DNA of 33,491 nucleotides from Eubacterium sp. Lineage in GTDB: Bacteria; Bacillota_A; Clostridia; Lachnospirales; Lachnospiraceae. The notes beneath the pieces are model-generated. The model was not told the origin of the DNA, did not search any database, and was given only the letters and a program-made list of their open reading frames with translations. The stretch is taken from the NCBI GenBank assembly GCA_024687845.1, contig JAILEL010000124.1, positions 1 to 33,491 on the forward strand. The letters are read 5' to 3'. The position numbers and the translations under genes were made by a program. Position 1 is the stretch's first letter. Every line of letters starts with the position of its first letter. Shown piece by piece: positions 24,622 to 32,707 of the stretch.

Positions 24622-26013
24622 ATGTATAAAGTTGATTTTAATAAAAAGGTTCATGCGCATTTCATCGGAATCGGTGGCGTCAGTATGAGCGGTCTTGCTG
24701 AAATACTTGTAAATGCTGGTTTTACAGTATCCGGTTCTGACATGAAAACCTCTGATACAACAAATAATCTCGAGAAAAAGGGTGTAAAGATTTATATAGG
24801 TCAGGTTGCTGATAACATTTCTGATGATATCGGTTTTGTTGTTTATACTGCTGCTATCCATGAGGATAATGAAGAATTCCAGGAGGTAAAGAAACGTAAT
24901 ATTCCGATTCTCTCCCGTGCTGAATTCCTTGGACAGCTCATGGACAATTACAAATACAGCGTTGCAGTGGCAGGAACTCATGGTAAAACTACCACCACCT
25001 CAATGATGGCTCATATCATGATGCAGGCGAATACCGATCCTACTATTTCAATAGGCGGTCATCTGAACCTTATAAACGGAAATATCAGGGTTGGAAATTC
25101 AGATTATTTCGTTACTGAGGCTTGTGAATATACAAACAGCTATCATGAATTCAGAGCTTATGCAAGCATCATTCTCAATGTAGATAACGATCATCTTGAT
25201 TTCTTTGGAAATATAGAAAATATAGCAGCGTCCTTTGCTACATTTGCTACCAAAACTGTTGATGGCGGCATACTTATTGTAAATGGAGATATGAAATACA
25301 CAGATCAGATTCTGGATGCTGTAAAGGATAGAAACATTAAAACTGTAACCTTTGGAAAGAATGCCGGCAATAACTTTGTTGCTTCAGACATCAGATTAAA
25401 TGAGCTGGGACAGCCTATCTACAAGCTTATCATTGACGGTGAAGATAAAGGTGAGGTAACACTGTCTGTTACCGGAGAACATAACGCAGTCAATTCTTTA
25501 GCTGCTATCGCTGCTTCTCTTTATATAGGAATAGATCTGGATAATATAAAGGAAGGTCTCAGACTTTGTCACAGCGCCGACAGGCGTTTCCAGTATAAGG
25601 GCACCATGGAAAATGGAGCTGTTATAGTTGATGACTATGCTCATCACCCTACCGAGATTTCAGCTTCTCTCGCAGTTGCTAAATCTATAGTAAAAAATGA
25701 ATTATGGGTTGCATTTCAACCACATACTTATTCAAGAACCAAGGCTCATCTTCAGGATTTTGCAAAGGCTCTTTCTGTCTGCGATCATGTTCTTCTTGCA
25801 GACATATATGCTGCCCGCGAATTGGATGATGGAACTGTTTCATCAAAGGATCTCGAAACAGAGCTTAAAAAGCTTGGATGTGATGCCATTTATCTGGGTG
25901 ATTTTGGAAGCATTAAAAATTATTTTGAAAAAAATTCAAAAAACAATGATTTGTTAATAACTATGGGAGCCGGAAATATAGACAGCGTGGGGCTGGAACT
26001 CCTTTCAAAATAG
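24622..26013 (+). CDS. murC: UDP-N-acetylmuramate--L-alanine ligase
   Basis: Cytoplasmic Mur ligase of 463 residues that adds L-Ala to UDP-MurNAc, the first amino acid of the peptidoglycan stem. The N-terminal Rossmann domain starts HAHFIGIGGVSMSGLAEIL; the ATP site is VAGTHGKTTTTSMMAH (about 114-129); EACEYTNSYHEF and the C-terminal DDYAHHPTEI and WVAFQPHTYSRTKA complete the MurC signature. ATG at 24622 follows AAAGGAG at a somewhat long distance of 12 bases; the extension to 24529 runs through the tandem repeat. It is divergent from ilvE and followed by a strong terminator. Confidence 0.97.
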   Translation: MYKVDFNKKVHAHFIGIGGVSMSGLAEILVNAGFTVSGSDMKTSDTTNNLEKKGVKIYIGQVADNISDDIGFVVYTAAIHEDNEEFQEVKKRNIPILSRAEFLGQLMDNYKYSVAVAGTHGKTTTTSMMAHIMMQANTDPTISIGGHLNLINGNIRVGNSDYFVTEACEYTNSYHEFRAYASIILNVDNDHLDFFGNIENIAASFATFATKTVDGGILIVNGDMKYTDQILDAVKDRNIKTVTFGKNAGNNFVASDIRLNELGQPIYKLIIDGEDKGEVTLSVTGEHNAVNSLAAIAASLYIGIDLDNIKEGLRLCHSADRRFQYKGTMENGAVIVDDYAHHPTEISASLAVAKSIVKNELWVAFQPHTYSRTKAHLQDFAKALSVCDHVLLADIYAARELDDGTVSSKDLETELKKLGCDAIYLGDFGSIKNYFEKNSKNNDLLITMGAGNIDSVGLELLSK

Positions 26014-26200
26014 TTATCAACACAATCCACAAATTTTTCTTTATGATTATGTAAACCAAAATGAAGTATTATCAACATTTTAAAAAAGGACTTTTTATCA
26101 TGATAAAGTCCTTTTTTATTGTCTTATCTGCCTGACAAAATATTCTATCAACATTATCAACAAAATAAACATATACACTTTTTTACAAATGTCATCAACA
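26014..26200 (+). promoter_or_regulatory. Array of DnaA-box-like 9-mers upstream of dnaD
   Basis: TTATCAACA or one-mismatch forms occur five times in the same orientation: 26014-26022, 26069-26077, 26145-26153 (CTATCAACA), 26154-26162 (abutting the previous one) and 26192-26200 (TCATCAACA). AATCCACA is at 26024-26031. The DnaA consensus TTATCCACA differs by one base. They end seven bases before the -35 of the dnaD-like gene. Confidence 0.45.
26082..26117 (+). terminator. Rho-independent terminator of murC
   Basis: AAAAAAGGACTTT (26082-26094) pairs with AAAGTCCTTTTTT (26105-26117), with a further self-complementary TATCATGATA at the loop. The A-run on one side and T-run on the other make it functional in both directions. 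Confidence 0.92.
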
Positions 26201-26206
26201 CGGCAT

Positions 26207-26235
26207 TTGCAATTAAAAGTATGTTCTGATACAAT
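26207..26235 (+). promoter_or_regulatory. Promoter of the dnaD-dnaC-prs unit
   Basis: TTGCAA (26207-26212) and TACAAT (26230-26235) with a 17-base spacer; RNA would start about 77 bases before the dnaD-like start. The gap 26014-26318 holds no gene. Confidence 0.7.
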
Positions 26236-26318
26236 GCATTAGCAATCAAAAAAAGCATAAGAAAATGTCTTTAAAAATTGCATAATAATCTATCAATTAT
26301 GGAGAAGGTTCTTATACA

Positions 26319-27380
26319 ATGAAATCAATAAATGTCACCTCTGAAGAGGATAATTATACAAGCATTTCCAACAATTTTATCGAATATTATATGACAGATG
26401 CGAATGGCGATTTTGTAAAGCTTTATATCTATCTTGCAATGCTGTCATCAACTCACCAGCCTATTTCCATTAACAGTATAGCTGATCATCTTAATTGTAC
26501 CGAGAAGGATGTATGCCGTGGAATTAAATACTGGATCAAGGAAGATGTACTTAAACTCCTTTATAATGAAAAGAAAGAAGTAACAGGTATTGTACTTAAG
26601 AATATAAAACGTCCAGACCTTGATCTTGCTTCAGAGCTTAAAGTAGTTGATTTTACATTTGCAATGTCAAATCCTGAAGAAGAAACAACGGAATTAGATG
26701 GTCATGATGAATATGAAGGAAATATTCTTAAAGCTCCAAGAAAGAAGCAGCCTACTCCTGATGTACTGAGCAATATGCTTCATGACAACGAGATTCACGA
26801 CCTTATCAAAGAAGCTACTGCTTATTGTAACAGAGATCTGGCCCAGAAGGAGCTTAATTCACTTATCTATATAAAAGATCAGCTTGGTTTTTCATTTGAT
26901 CTCTGTGAGTACCTGCTTGAATACTGTGCAGAGATTAAGAAGACAAGCTTCAGTTATATTGAAAAGGTTGCCAAAAACTGGTACGAGGAAGGTATCACTA
27001 CAAGAGAAGAAGCTCAGCAGTACTCTCTAAAATATCTGACGCTTTACAGCAAAATTCTCAGAACACTTGGAATTACAAGCCGCTTCTCTCCTGCTCCTAT
27101 AGAGAAGAGATTTATTGATACCTGGACCAGAGATTACGGATTCTCAGAAACTATTATAATAGAGGCCTGCAACCGTGCTATCACTTCCAAGCCTCATGAT
27201 GCTAATTTTCCTTATGTAAATGGAATCCTTGAAAACTGGTATAAGAATAATGTTAAAAGCTTTTCTGACATTTCAGAAATGGATAATAAACGAATAGTAA
27301 ATAAAGATAAACCTAAAAAAGAAAAGGCTACAAATAACAAGCTTCGTGAGCTTGAAGAGCTGTACCTGAATGAGGGCTGA
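26319..27380 (+). CDS. DnaD-like replication initiation protein
   Basis: Protein of 353 residues of the Firmicute DnaB/DnaD primosome family, which helps load the replicative helicase. The N-terminus is a winged-helix domain (NNFIEYYMTDANGDFVKLYIYL, HQPISINSIADHLNCTEKDV). Two DnaD (DnaB_2) domains follow: one with FSYIEKVAKNWYEEGIT (about 210-227), the other with ANFPYVNGILENWYKNNVKS (about 297-316). The YxxxIxxxW pattern at the end of each is diagnostic. The C-terminus is Lys-rich. The dnaC-like gene starts one base after its stop. The upstream DnaA-like sites suggest DnaA control (inference). Confidence 0.9.
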   Translation: MKSINVTSEEDNYTSISNNFIEYYMTDANGDFVKLYIYLAMLSSTHQPISINSIADHLNCTEKDVCRGIKYWIKEDVLKLLYNEKKEVTGIVLKNIKRPDLDLASELKVVDFTFAMSNPEEETTELDGHDEYEGNILKAPRKKQPTPDVLSNMLHDNEIHDLIKEATAYCNRDLAQKELNSLIYIKDQLGFSFDLCEYLLEYCAEIKKTSFSYIEKVAKNWYEEGITTREEAQQYSLKYLTLYSKILRTLGITSRFSPAPIEKRFIDTWTRDYGFSETIIIEACNRAITSKPHDANFPYVNGILENWYKNNVKSFSDISEMDNKRIVNKDKPKKEKATNNKLRELEELYLNEG

Positions 27381-27381
27381 A

Positions 27382-28386
27382 ATGATTATAAAAGACATTG
27401 AAAAAATAGATATTTCATCACATCTCAGCCGAATCAGAACTGATAATGAAAAAATCCGTAATGCTCGTTATGATGAGATATATAATAAGATACCTGAAAT
27501 CCGGGACATTGATGAAAATATTACTGCACTAGCTGTAGCTGAAACCAAAAAAAGAATTATGGGAAGTTCTTCTGATTCAGATGACAGTAGTTCTGATATC
27601 AACACTCGTCTAAAGGAGCTTGCCGATAGAAAAACTCAGCTACTTATTGAAAATGGTTACAGTTCTGATTATCTGGAACCAATATTTAATTGTGATAAAT
27701 GTAAAGACTGGGGTGAACTGAACGGTCAGGTGTGTTCCTGCGTCAAACTCATAAGAATTAAGGAGCTATATAAACGTTCGAATCTCCAGGATATTTTCGA
27801 AAGGGAGAACTTCTCAACCTTCTCACTGGACTATTATAGTCGCGAGAAAGGGACAAGACCCAAATCCCCCCATGAAAATGCATCACATTTACTTACGAAA
27901 GCGAAAAATTTTGTAGAAAATTTTGATTCAGACCATGGTAACATACTATTGTACGGAAATACGGGACTTGGGAAAACATTTCTCAGCAATTGTATTGCCA
28001 AAGAGCTGCTCGACTCAGGTCACTCAGTTCTGTACCTTTCTGCAAACGAACTTTTTGAGGACATTTTAGGAAGCTATATAATGACTCATAACCGTTCCAG
28101 TGCTTTAGAAGCAGTTTATGAATATGTGTATTCCAGCGATCTTCTGATCATAGACGACCTGGGAACCGAACTCATGACCAACTTCACAAGATCCCAGCTT
28201 TTTGAGATAATCAATAAACGTATGCTGAGTAAACATTCTACTATTATCACTACTAATCTGGATCTTGAAACCCTTGAGGATAAGTATACTGAACGTGTAA
28301 TGTCCAGAATTGCAGATGGATATGTATTATATCCTCTCTACGGAGACGATATAAGATACCTTAAACATAAGAAACCGAAAAACTAA
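27382..28386 (+). CDS. dnaC: Helicase loader, DnaC/DnaI-type AAA+ ATPase
   Basis: ATPase of 334 residues that delivers the replicative helicase to DNA. A Cys-rich segment (CDKCKDWGELNGQVCSC, about 104-120) looks like the zinc-binding motif of DnaI. Walker A is LYGNTGLGKTF (about 190-200), Walker B is LLIIDDLGTE (about 254-263), and RVMSRIADGYVLYP holds the sensor/arginine region. The ATG at 27382 is preferred over 27370 because GAGGG lies about 5 bases upstream; it is one base from the dnaD stop, so the two are translationally coupled. The long N-terminal coil (about 1-95) would bind helicase. The symbol dnaI would be equally apt. Confidence 0.94.
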   Translation: MIIKDIEKIDISSHLSRIRTDNEKIRNARYDEIYNKIPEIRDIDENITALAVAETKKRIMGSSSDSDDSSSDINTRLKELADRKTQLLIENGYSSDYLEPIFNCDKCKDWGELNGQVCSCVKLIRIKELYKRSNLQDIFERENFSTFSLDYYSREKGTRPKSPHENASHLLTKAKNFVENFDSDHGNILLYGNTGLGKTFLSNCIAKELLDSGHSVLYLSANELFEDILGSYIMTHNRSSALEAVYEYVYSSDLLIIDDLGTELMTNFTRSQLFEIINKRMLSKHSTIITTNLDLETLEDKYTERVMSRIADGYVLYPLYGDDIRYLKHKKPKN

Positions 28387-28419
28387 ACATGAATAACAAG
28401 TATTCACGGAGGAAAAATC

Positions 28420-29628
28420 ATGCCTGATCAAAGTAAACTCATTACAATACCTGATGGAAAACTCGGAATCGTTGCACTTAAGAGCAGCGAAATGCTGGGA
28501 AAAAAAGTTGATGAGTATCTTGTAAAATGGAGAAAAGAACGTGATCATCTGAACACCAAAGATTTCTCATTTACAGGCTATACCAGAGATACGTATCTTC
28601 TCGAATCTAATTGTCCAAGATTTGCTTCAGGTGAGGCAAAAGGAACTCTTAAGGATTCAGTAAGAGGAACTGATCTTTATATTCTTGCCGATGTAACAAA
28701 TACAGGTGTGGAATATAATCTTGGCGGAAGAAATGTACCAATGACACCAGATGAGCATTATGCAGATATTAAACGTATAATTGCTGCAAGTGCTGGCAAA
28801 TCACACAGAATAACTGTAATCATGCCATTTCTGTATGAATCCAGACAGCATAAGCGTACAAGCCGCGAATCCCTGGACTGTGCTCTCGCACTTCAGGAAC
28901 TGGTCTCCATGGGAGTTTCAAATATAATTACATTTGACGCTCATGACCCAAGAGTTCAGAACGCTATACCAACAGCCGGTTTTGAAAACCTGATGCCTAC
29001 ATATCAGTTTATCAAATGCCTCTTAAAATCCACTCCAGATTTGGAGCTTGACAATGAGCATATGATGGTAATCAGTCCGGATGAAGGTGCTATGCATAGA
29101 GCAATCTATTTTGCAAACCACTTCGGTGTTGATGTAGGAATGTTCTATAAGAGAAGAGATTATTCAAAGGTTGTAAATGGCAAGAATCCTATCGTGGCTC
29201 ACGAATTCTTAGGTGACTCCGTTGAAGGAAAGGATGTTATTATTATCGATGATATGATAGCTTCTGGAGAGAGCATGCTGGATGTATGCAGACAGCTCAA
29301 ATCCCGTCACGCAAGACGTGTTTACTGCCTTGCTACCTTCGGACTTTTCACATCTGGTCTTGATGTTTTCGACAAAGCTTACGAGGAAGGCATTATTGAT
29401 AAAGTAATATCAACAAATGTATGCTATCAGAAGCCTGAGCTTATGACCAAGCCTTGGTACAGCTCAGCTGATATGAGCAAATATCTCGCAATTGTAATCG
29501 ATCATTTGAATCATGATTCATCAATCAGCGAGCTTCTTAATCCTACTGAAAGAATTCAGTCCAGAATTAATGAATACAAAGAAAAGCATACAATATCAGA
29601 TAATTACGACAGACCATCTCTTTCATAA
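28420..29628 (+). CDS. prs: Ribose-phosphate pyrophosphokinase (long form)
   Basis: Makes PRPP from ribose 5-phosphate and ATP for nucleotide, His and Trp synthesis. At 402 residues it is longer than the classical 315. Recognisable are RGTDLYILADVTN (normally RG-D-y-ivqs), ITVIMPFLYESRQHKRTSRE (flexible loop with the ATP-binding Arg/Gln/His), NIITFDAHDPRVQNAIP, and the PRPP-binding VIIIDDMIASGESMLDV (about 272-288). Extensions are at the N-terminus, about 45 residues, and the C-terminus, about 30. A GGAGG lies 8 bases before the ATG, 33 bases after dnaC. Activity of long forms may differ in regulation; catalytic residues appear intact. Confidence 0.93.
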   Translation: MPDQSKLITIPDGKLGIVALKSSEMLGKKVDEYLVKWRKERDHLNTKDFSFTGYTRDTYLLESNCPRFASGEAKGTLKDSVRGTDLYILADVTNTGVEYNLGGRNVPMTPDEHYADIKRIIAASAGKSHRITVIMPFLYESRQHKRTSRESLDCALALQELVSMGVSNIITFDAHDPRVQNAIPTAGFENLMPTYQFIKCLLKSTPDLELDNEHMMVISPDEGAMHRAIYFANHFGVDVGMFYKRRDYSKVVNGKNPIVAHEFLGDSVEGKDVIIIDDMIASGESMLDVCRQLKSRHARRVYCLATFGLFTSGLDVFDKAYEEGIIDKVISTNVCYQKPELMTKPWYSSADMSKYLAIVIDHLNHDSSISELLNPTERIQSRINEYKEKHTISDNYDRPSLS

Positions 29629-29665
29629 CTATTCCGATATACTAAAAAAATATAATAATCCATTA

Positions 29666-29699
29666 AAAATCCCACCGAAACAATCGGTGGGATTTTTTT
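29666..29699 (+). terminator. Bidirectional terminator between prs and the VanY-type gene
   Basis: AATCCCACCG (29668-29677) pairs with CGGTGGGATT (29685-29694), flanked by A-run and T-run. It can end both prs on the plus strand and the converging peptidase gene on the minus strand. Confidence 0.92.
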
Positions 29700-29736
29700 A
29701 CCATTATTTATTTGTTACATCATCTGATACATACTT

Positions 29737-30549
29737 TTAGTATTGACCAAGATACTCTTCCAGGCACTGTCCTGATTTCTTAATTGCTTTTGCATCTTCG
29801 ATTCCGACATATCTTAGATGAAATTTATCATCAGATACTCCGGTTACTGAAGACTTGTCTTCTGGATATCTTACTATGAATCCATATTTGTAGCTGTTTT
29901 CTTTAATCCATTTCCAGGTATCTGAATCAGGATCTCCGCCTTCATCATTGCCAATATCTATTGCGAGACCAGTTTCATGCTCATTTTTTCCAACAGAGTT
30001 CATCTGTTTATCAGCTTCTGCTTCCGCCTGCTCTTTAGTCTTTCCTGAATCCAGAAGCTCATTTATCAGTTGTTCCCTCTCAAATGCTGGAGCTGTTCCA
30101 TCAACAAAACCTTTAGTTATATGAGGATAATAGCCTTCTAATTCAGCATCTGCAAACATTGAGTCCAGATCACTTACTATTCTGGAATCTACTGTCGATC
30201 CAGATGCAAGCTCCGTCAGATTGGTTACAGAATAATTCTCTGGAAGTGGATGTTTATCATTTACAAGAATCAGATACCAGGCATCCGCATCTGTTACACT
30301 TGCATTAGGTGGTGGTGTAACCGGCTTAGACGCCTCTGTTGTTATTTCCTGTACTGTGGTCGGTTCTTCAGTAGTCGCCTCTTCCTCTTCCTTAGCCTTT
30401 GCTTTTCCGGATTTGGCAGTAACTCCTGCACTTATAAGCACCGTGATCAAGGTAACTGATATTGCGACTATCCAGATAAACCTGAAATAAAGTGCATCTC
30501 TTACCTTTATTTTTCTCCACTCATGTTTCAACCATTCCAAAGCGTTCAT
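29737..30549 (-). CDS. VanY-type D,D-carboxypeptidase (M15B), atypical
   Basis: Membrane-anchored wall peptidase of 270 residues. A basic N-terminus and one helix (FIWIVAISVTLITVLISAGV, about 24-43) are followed by a Thr/Glu/Pro-rich linker and an M15B domain. NEHETGLAIDIG (about 188-199) retains the zinc His and Asp of SxHxxGxAxD. HLRYVG near 242 keeps the second zinc His, but the catalytic EPWH is DKFH (Glu to Asp, Trp to Phe). The substrate-binding SGYRSyetQ motif is KGFVDGTAPAFEREQ here, without the Arg. It may therefore be weakly active, of different specificity or regulatory. GGGGG precedes the start by 8 bases. No convincing promoter was seen in the 116-base gap upstream. Confidence 0.85.
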   Translation of the reverse strand: MNALEWLKHEWRKIKVRDALYFRFIWIVAISVTLITVLISAGVTAKSGKAKAKEEEEATTEEPTTVQEITTEASKPVTPPPNASVTDADAWYLILVNDKHPLPENYSVTNLTELASGSTVDSRIVSDLDSMFADAELEGYYPHITKGFVDGTAPAFEREQLINELLDSGKTKEQAEAEADKQMNSVGKNEHETGLAIDIGNDEGGDPDSDTWKWIKENSYKYGFIVRYPEDKSSVTGVSDDKFHLRYVGIEDAKAIKKSGQCLEEYLGQY

Positions 30550-30665
30550 TCATATGCCCCCATTTTTGATAATTACTGCTTAAATAATCAGAATAATAAA
30601 ATAACCAATAAATACTTCAACGACATTTTTTCATAATGAAGCTGTATTGTCAACCAATTTGTTTC

Positions 30666-31211
30666 TTAATCTTCACCTACAAGATGAACCATCTGAGGTT
30701 CGTGCCCAACTGCAGGAAGAAACTTATCAACTATATCACTTGTCTTAATCTTAAGACTTGATGTTGAGACACAAGGATGGCAGCCTATATATTCCTCTTT
30801 TATTACATCCTCATCCACTAGAAGTTTAACCTCATGATTCTTGTCATTAATAAGTCCCATTATGCTCACAGCACCCGGTTCTATATCCAGATATTTCAGC
30901 ATATCCTCCGGTGAAGCAAAAGAAAGTCTGGCTGAATTAATCTGGCTTGATAATTCTTTAGTTTTAAACTTCTTATCACCAGGCATCATAAGAAGGTAAA
31001 AATTAGTCTTCTGTCTGTTGCAGAGAAAAAGATTCTTACAGATAACCACACCAAGAATCGCATCAATCTCATTACACGCCTCCATATTATCAGCACGTTC
31101 ATGATCAGTTCTTTGATACAAAATCCCCAGTTCATCAAGAAAATCATAAGTTCTTATCTCTCTCTGAAGTCTTCCCTCCACACTATCTGGTCTTCCATTC
31201 ATTAGTTCCAT
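30666..31211 (-). CDS. YbaK/ProX-type aminoacyl-tRNA deacylase (PrdX-like)
   Basis: Cytoplasmic protein of 181 residues of the YbaK/EbsC/ProX editing family, which hydrolyses mischarged Ala- or Cys-tRNA(Pro) in trans. Features: EACNEIDAILGVVICKNLFLCN (residues near 44-65, in which the family Lys is in GVVICKNL), FYLLMMPGDKKFKTKELSSQI, and EPGAVSIMGLINDKNHEVKLLVD. These match PrdX/ProXp-ala. GGAG lies 9 bases before the ATG at 31211; the ATG at residue 4 is an alternative. Next to it on the same strand is an unknown membrane protein. Confidence 0.88.
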   Translation of the reverse strand: MELMNGRPDSVEGRLQREIRTYDFLDELGILYQRTDHERADNMEACNEIDAILGVVICKNLFLCNRQKTNFYLLMMPGDKKFKTKELSSQINSARLSFASPEDMLKYLDIEPGAVSIMGLINDKNHEVKLLVDEDVIKEEYIGCHPCVSTSSLKIKTSDIVDKFLPAVGHEPQMVHLVGED

Positions 31212-31235
31212 TTCTAGTTACTCCATTTTCTTAAT

Positions 31236-32078
31236 TTATTCTATCAATCCTTTAATATATTCTGCGTCTTCCCCAGTTATTAGGGCCGAATCACCCTTAT
31301 ACCGTAATACGAGACCTTCCTTCGTCTCTTTAAAATCGAAGTCGATGAAATATACATCATCAAAGGAATAGAAAATCATATAGCCATCATTTTCTTCATC
31401 CGACGTATTGAATTTACTTATTCTGTTCTCAGATATGTAATCTCGTATTTTTCTAATCCTGTCTGAATCGATTTTTTCTACTGTCTTAATTTTATCAGTA
31501 TCATACTCATTGATATCGCAATACAGCGGTGATTCATTCTCATAATAGTCAAGTACATTCTGTACTTTAGACTCCTCTACATACACATGACTGAATCTTT
31601 CGACCTGAACTATATTGAAGTTCTGGTCATTTACTATTTTTTCTATTATATAATGTGACTCGTTATCAGCTATAAATGCTCCTGCCTTCTCAGTCTTAAA
31701 GTTCTCCTCAGAAATCTGCGGATGTAAGTCATCATTACTCACATAATGCACTCCTTCAAAATCAAAACTATCGATACACTCATCAATACTATCAATATGT
31801 ATAAGATTTTCTTCAGGAATATCTGCAATTTCATTACGATATTTATTCTGAGAAATAATGAACATAACCCACATAGCCACAATCGGTCCAATTCCCTGAA
31901 CAATTCCCAAAATAGTAAGAAGTATGGCAAATACTTTTAATATAACAGGATTCTTTTTCTGCTTATGTTTTCTTACAGCACAAATAATATCAAGAATGAT
32001 CCCTATAAACAATAATCCAAAGCCTATAGCTATCACTACCAGAACTGCTCCGGCAAAAACCATTGAAATAAAAGCCAT
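31236..32078 (-). CDS. Membrane protein of unknown function
   Basis: Protein of 280 residues, not recognised. The first 85 residues have two to three hydrophobic segments (VFAGAVLVVIAIGFGLLFIG; LKVFAILLTILGIVQGIGPI; VAMWVMFIISQ) joined by a Lys-rich loop (VRKHKQKKN). The rest is soluble and acidic, Asp/Glu/Tyr-rich, with FDFEGVHYVSNDD and YSFDDVYFIDFDFKETKEGL, likely a beta-rich domain. It may be expressed with the deacylase, which begins 24 bases downstream. The start follows GGAAAGG. Confidence 0.75.
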   Translation of the reverse strand: MAFISMVFAGAVLVVIAIGFGLLFIGIILDIICAVRKHKQKKNPVILKVFAILLTILGIVQGIGPIVAMWVMFIISQNKYRNEIADIPEENLIHIDSIDECIDSFDFEGVHYVSNDDLHPQISEENFKTEKAGAFIADNESHYIIEKIVNDQNFNIVQVERFSHVYVEESKVQNVLDYYENESPLYCDINEYDTDKIKTVEKIDSDRIRKIRDYISENRISKFNTSDEENDGYMIFYSFDDVYFIDFDFKETKEGLVLRYKGDSALITGEDAEYIKGLIE

Positions 32079-32096
32079 GTGACATATCCTTTCCTA

Positions 32097-32130
32097 CAGA
32101 GGCAATAAGCCATGAATAGTAACACCTCTG
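32097..32130. repeat. Dispersed repeat CCATGAATAGTAA within an inverted repeat
   Basis: CAGAGG (32097-32102) and CCTCTG (32125-32130) flank the 13-mer CCATGAATAGTAA (32110-32122), the inverse of TTACTATTCATGG at 16264-16276. It lies between divergent genes. Confidence 0.5.
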
Positions 32131-32155
32131 CCATATATTTAATAATACTCTTAAG

Positions 32156-32184
32156 TTGTCACCTTTTCAATCTTATGATACTAT
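32156..32184 (+). promoter_or_regulatory. Promoter of the REC-GGDEF remnant
   Basis: TTGTCA (32156-32161) and TACTAT (32179-32184) with a 17-base spacer, 48 bases upstream of the ATG at 32232 and followed by an AGGAGGAG ribosome site. The promoter appears intact although the gene is broken. Confidence 0.6.
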
Positions 32185-32231
32185 GAATGACAGGGATTGT
32201 TAAAAAAAATAGGAGGAGGAGTCTGGTTATT

Positions 32232-32650
32232 ATGCATAGTTACAGAGAAAACACTGGTCTCAGAAGACATATTCTTATAGTTGATGACGAAATAATCAAT
32301 CGCGAAATTCTCGGAAATCTTCTAAGCGTTGATTACGAGGTTCATTTTGCTGCTAATGGCAAAGAAGCGCTGGACATTCTTTTAAAGAGAGCACATATAT
32401 TCTCTTATTCTCCTTGACCTTCTCATGCCTGTCATGGATGGTTTCGAACTGATCGATCTTCTGAAAAATAATGATGCTCTGCGTACCATTCCTGTTATTG
32501 TCATGACATCTGAAAAGGATCATCTTACCGGTCTTTATACAAAGGATTTCTTTACTGAATATATCAGACAGATTGAAAAATACAGTCCTGAAAAAAAGAA
32601 AGATCTTGTGGTGGTGAACTACTCGGCAATTGAATTGCCAGAGCATCTGA
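32232..32650 (+). pseudogene. Broken response regulator-diguanylate cyclase (REC-GGDEF)
   Basis: Starts as a receiver domain (RHILIVDDEIINREILGNLL, ANGKEALDILLKR) with the acidic pair DD. A single-base frameshift near 32385-32391 then moves the frame: reading resumes as EHIYSLILLDLLMPVMDG, with the phospho-acceptor Asp in LLDLLMP. The receiver reaches PVIVMTSEKD and jumps directly into DHLTGLYTKDFF, the start of a GGDEF domain. About 60 residues (end of the receiver and linker) are missing, apparently deleted between short EKD-like repeats. The GGDEF part stops after DLVVVNYSAIEL, where the IS element begins. No functional product is expected beyond the first 60 residues. AGGAGGAG precedes the ATG. 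Confidence 0.85.
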
Positions 32651-32707
32651 TGTGCGGAGCTTTCGCTCCGTAGATTCAGGGTGCGTCCATGACACCAATA
32701 CTGCTAT
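32650..32707 (-). ncRNA. Possible TnpB guide RNA (omega RNA) 3' hairpin
   Basis: Minus-strand CGGAGC-GAAA-GCTCCG (32670-32655), a 6-bp stem with a GNRA-type loop, directly downstream of the tnpB stop. TnpB elements transcribe a guide RNA over tnpB's 3' end and the right end, finishing with such stems. If right, the guide would be the flanking REC-GGDEF sequence just below 32650. Exact ends were not determined. Confidence 0.4.
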
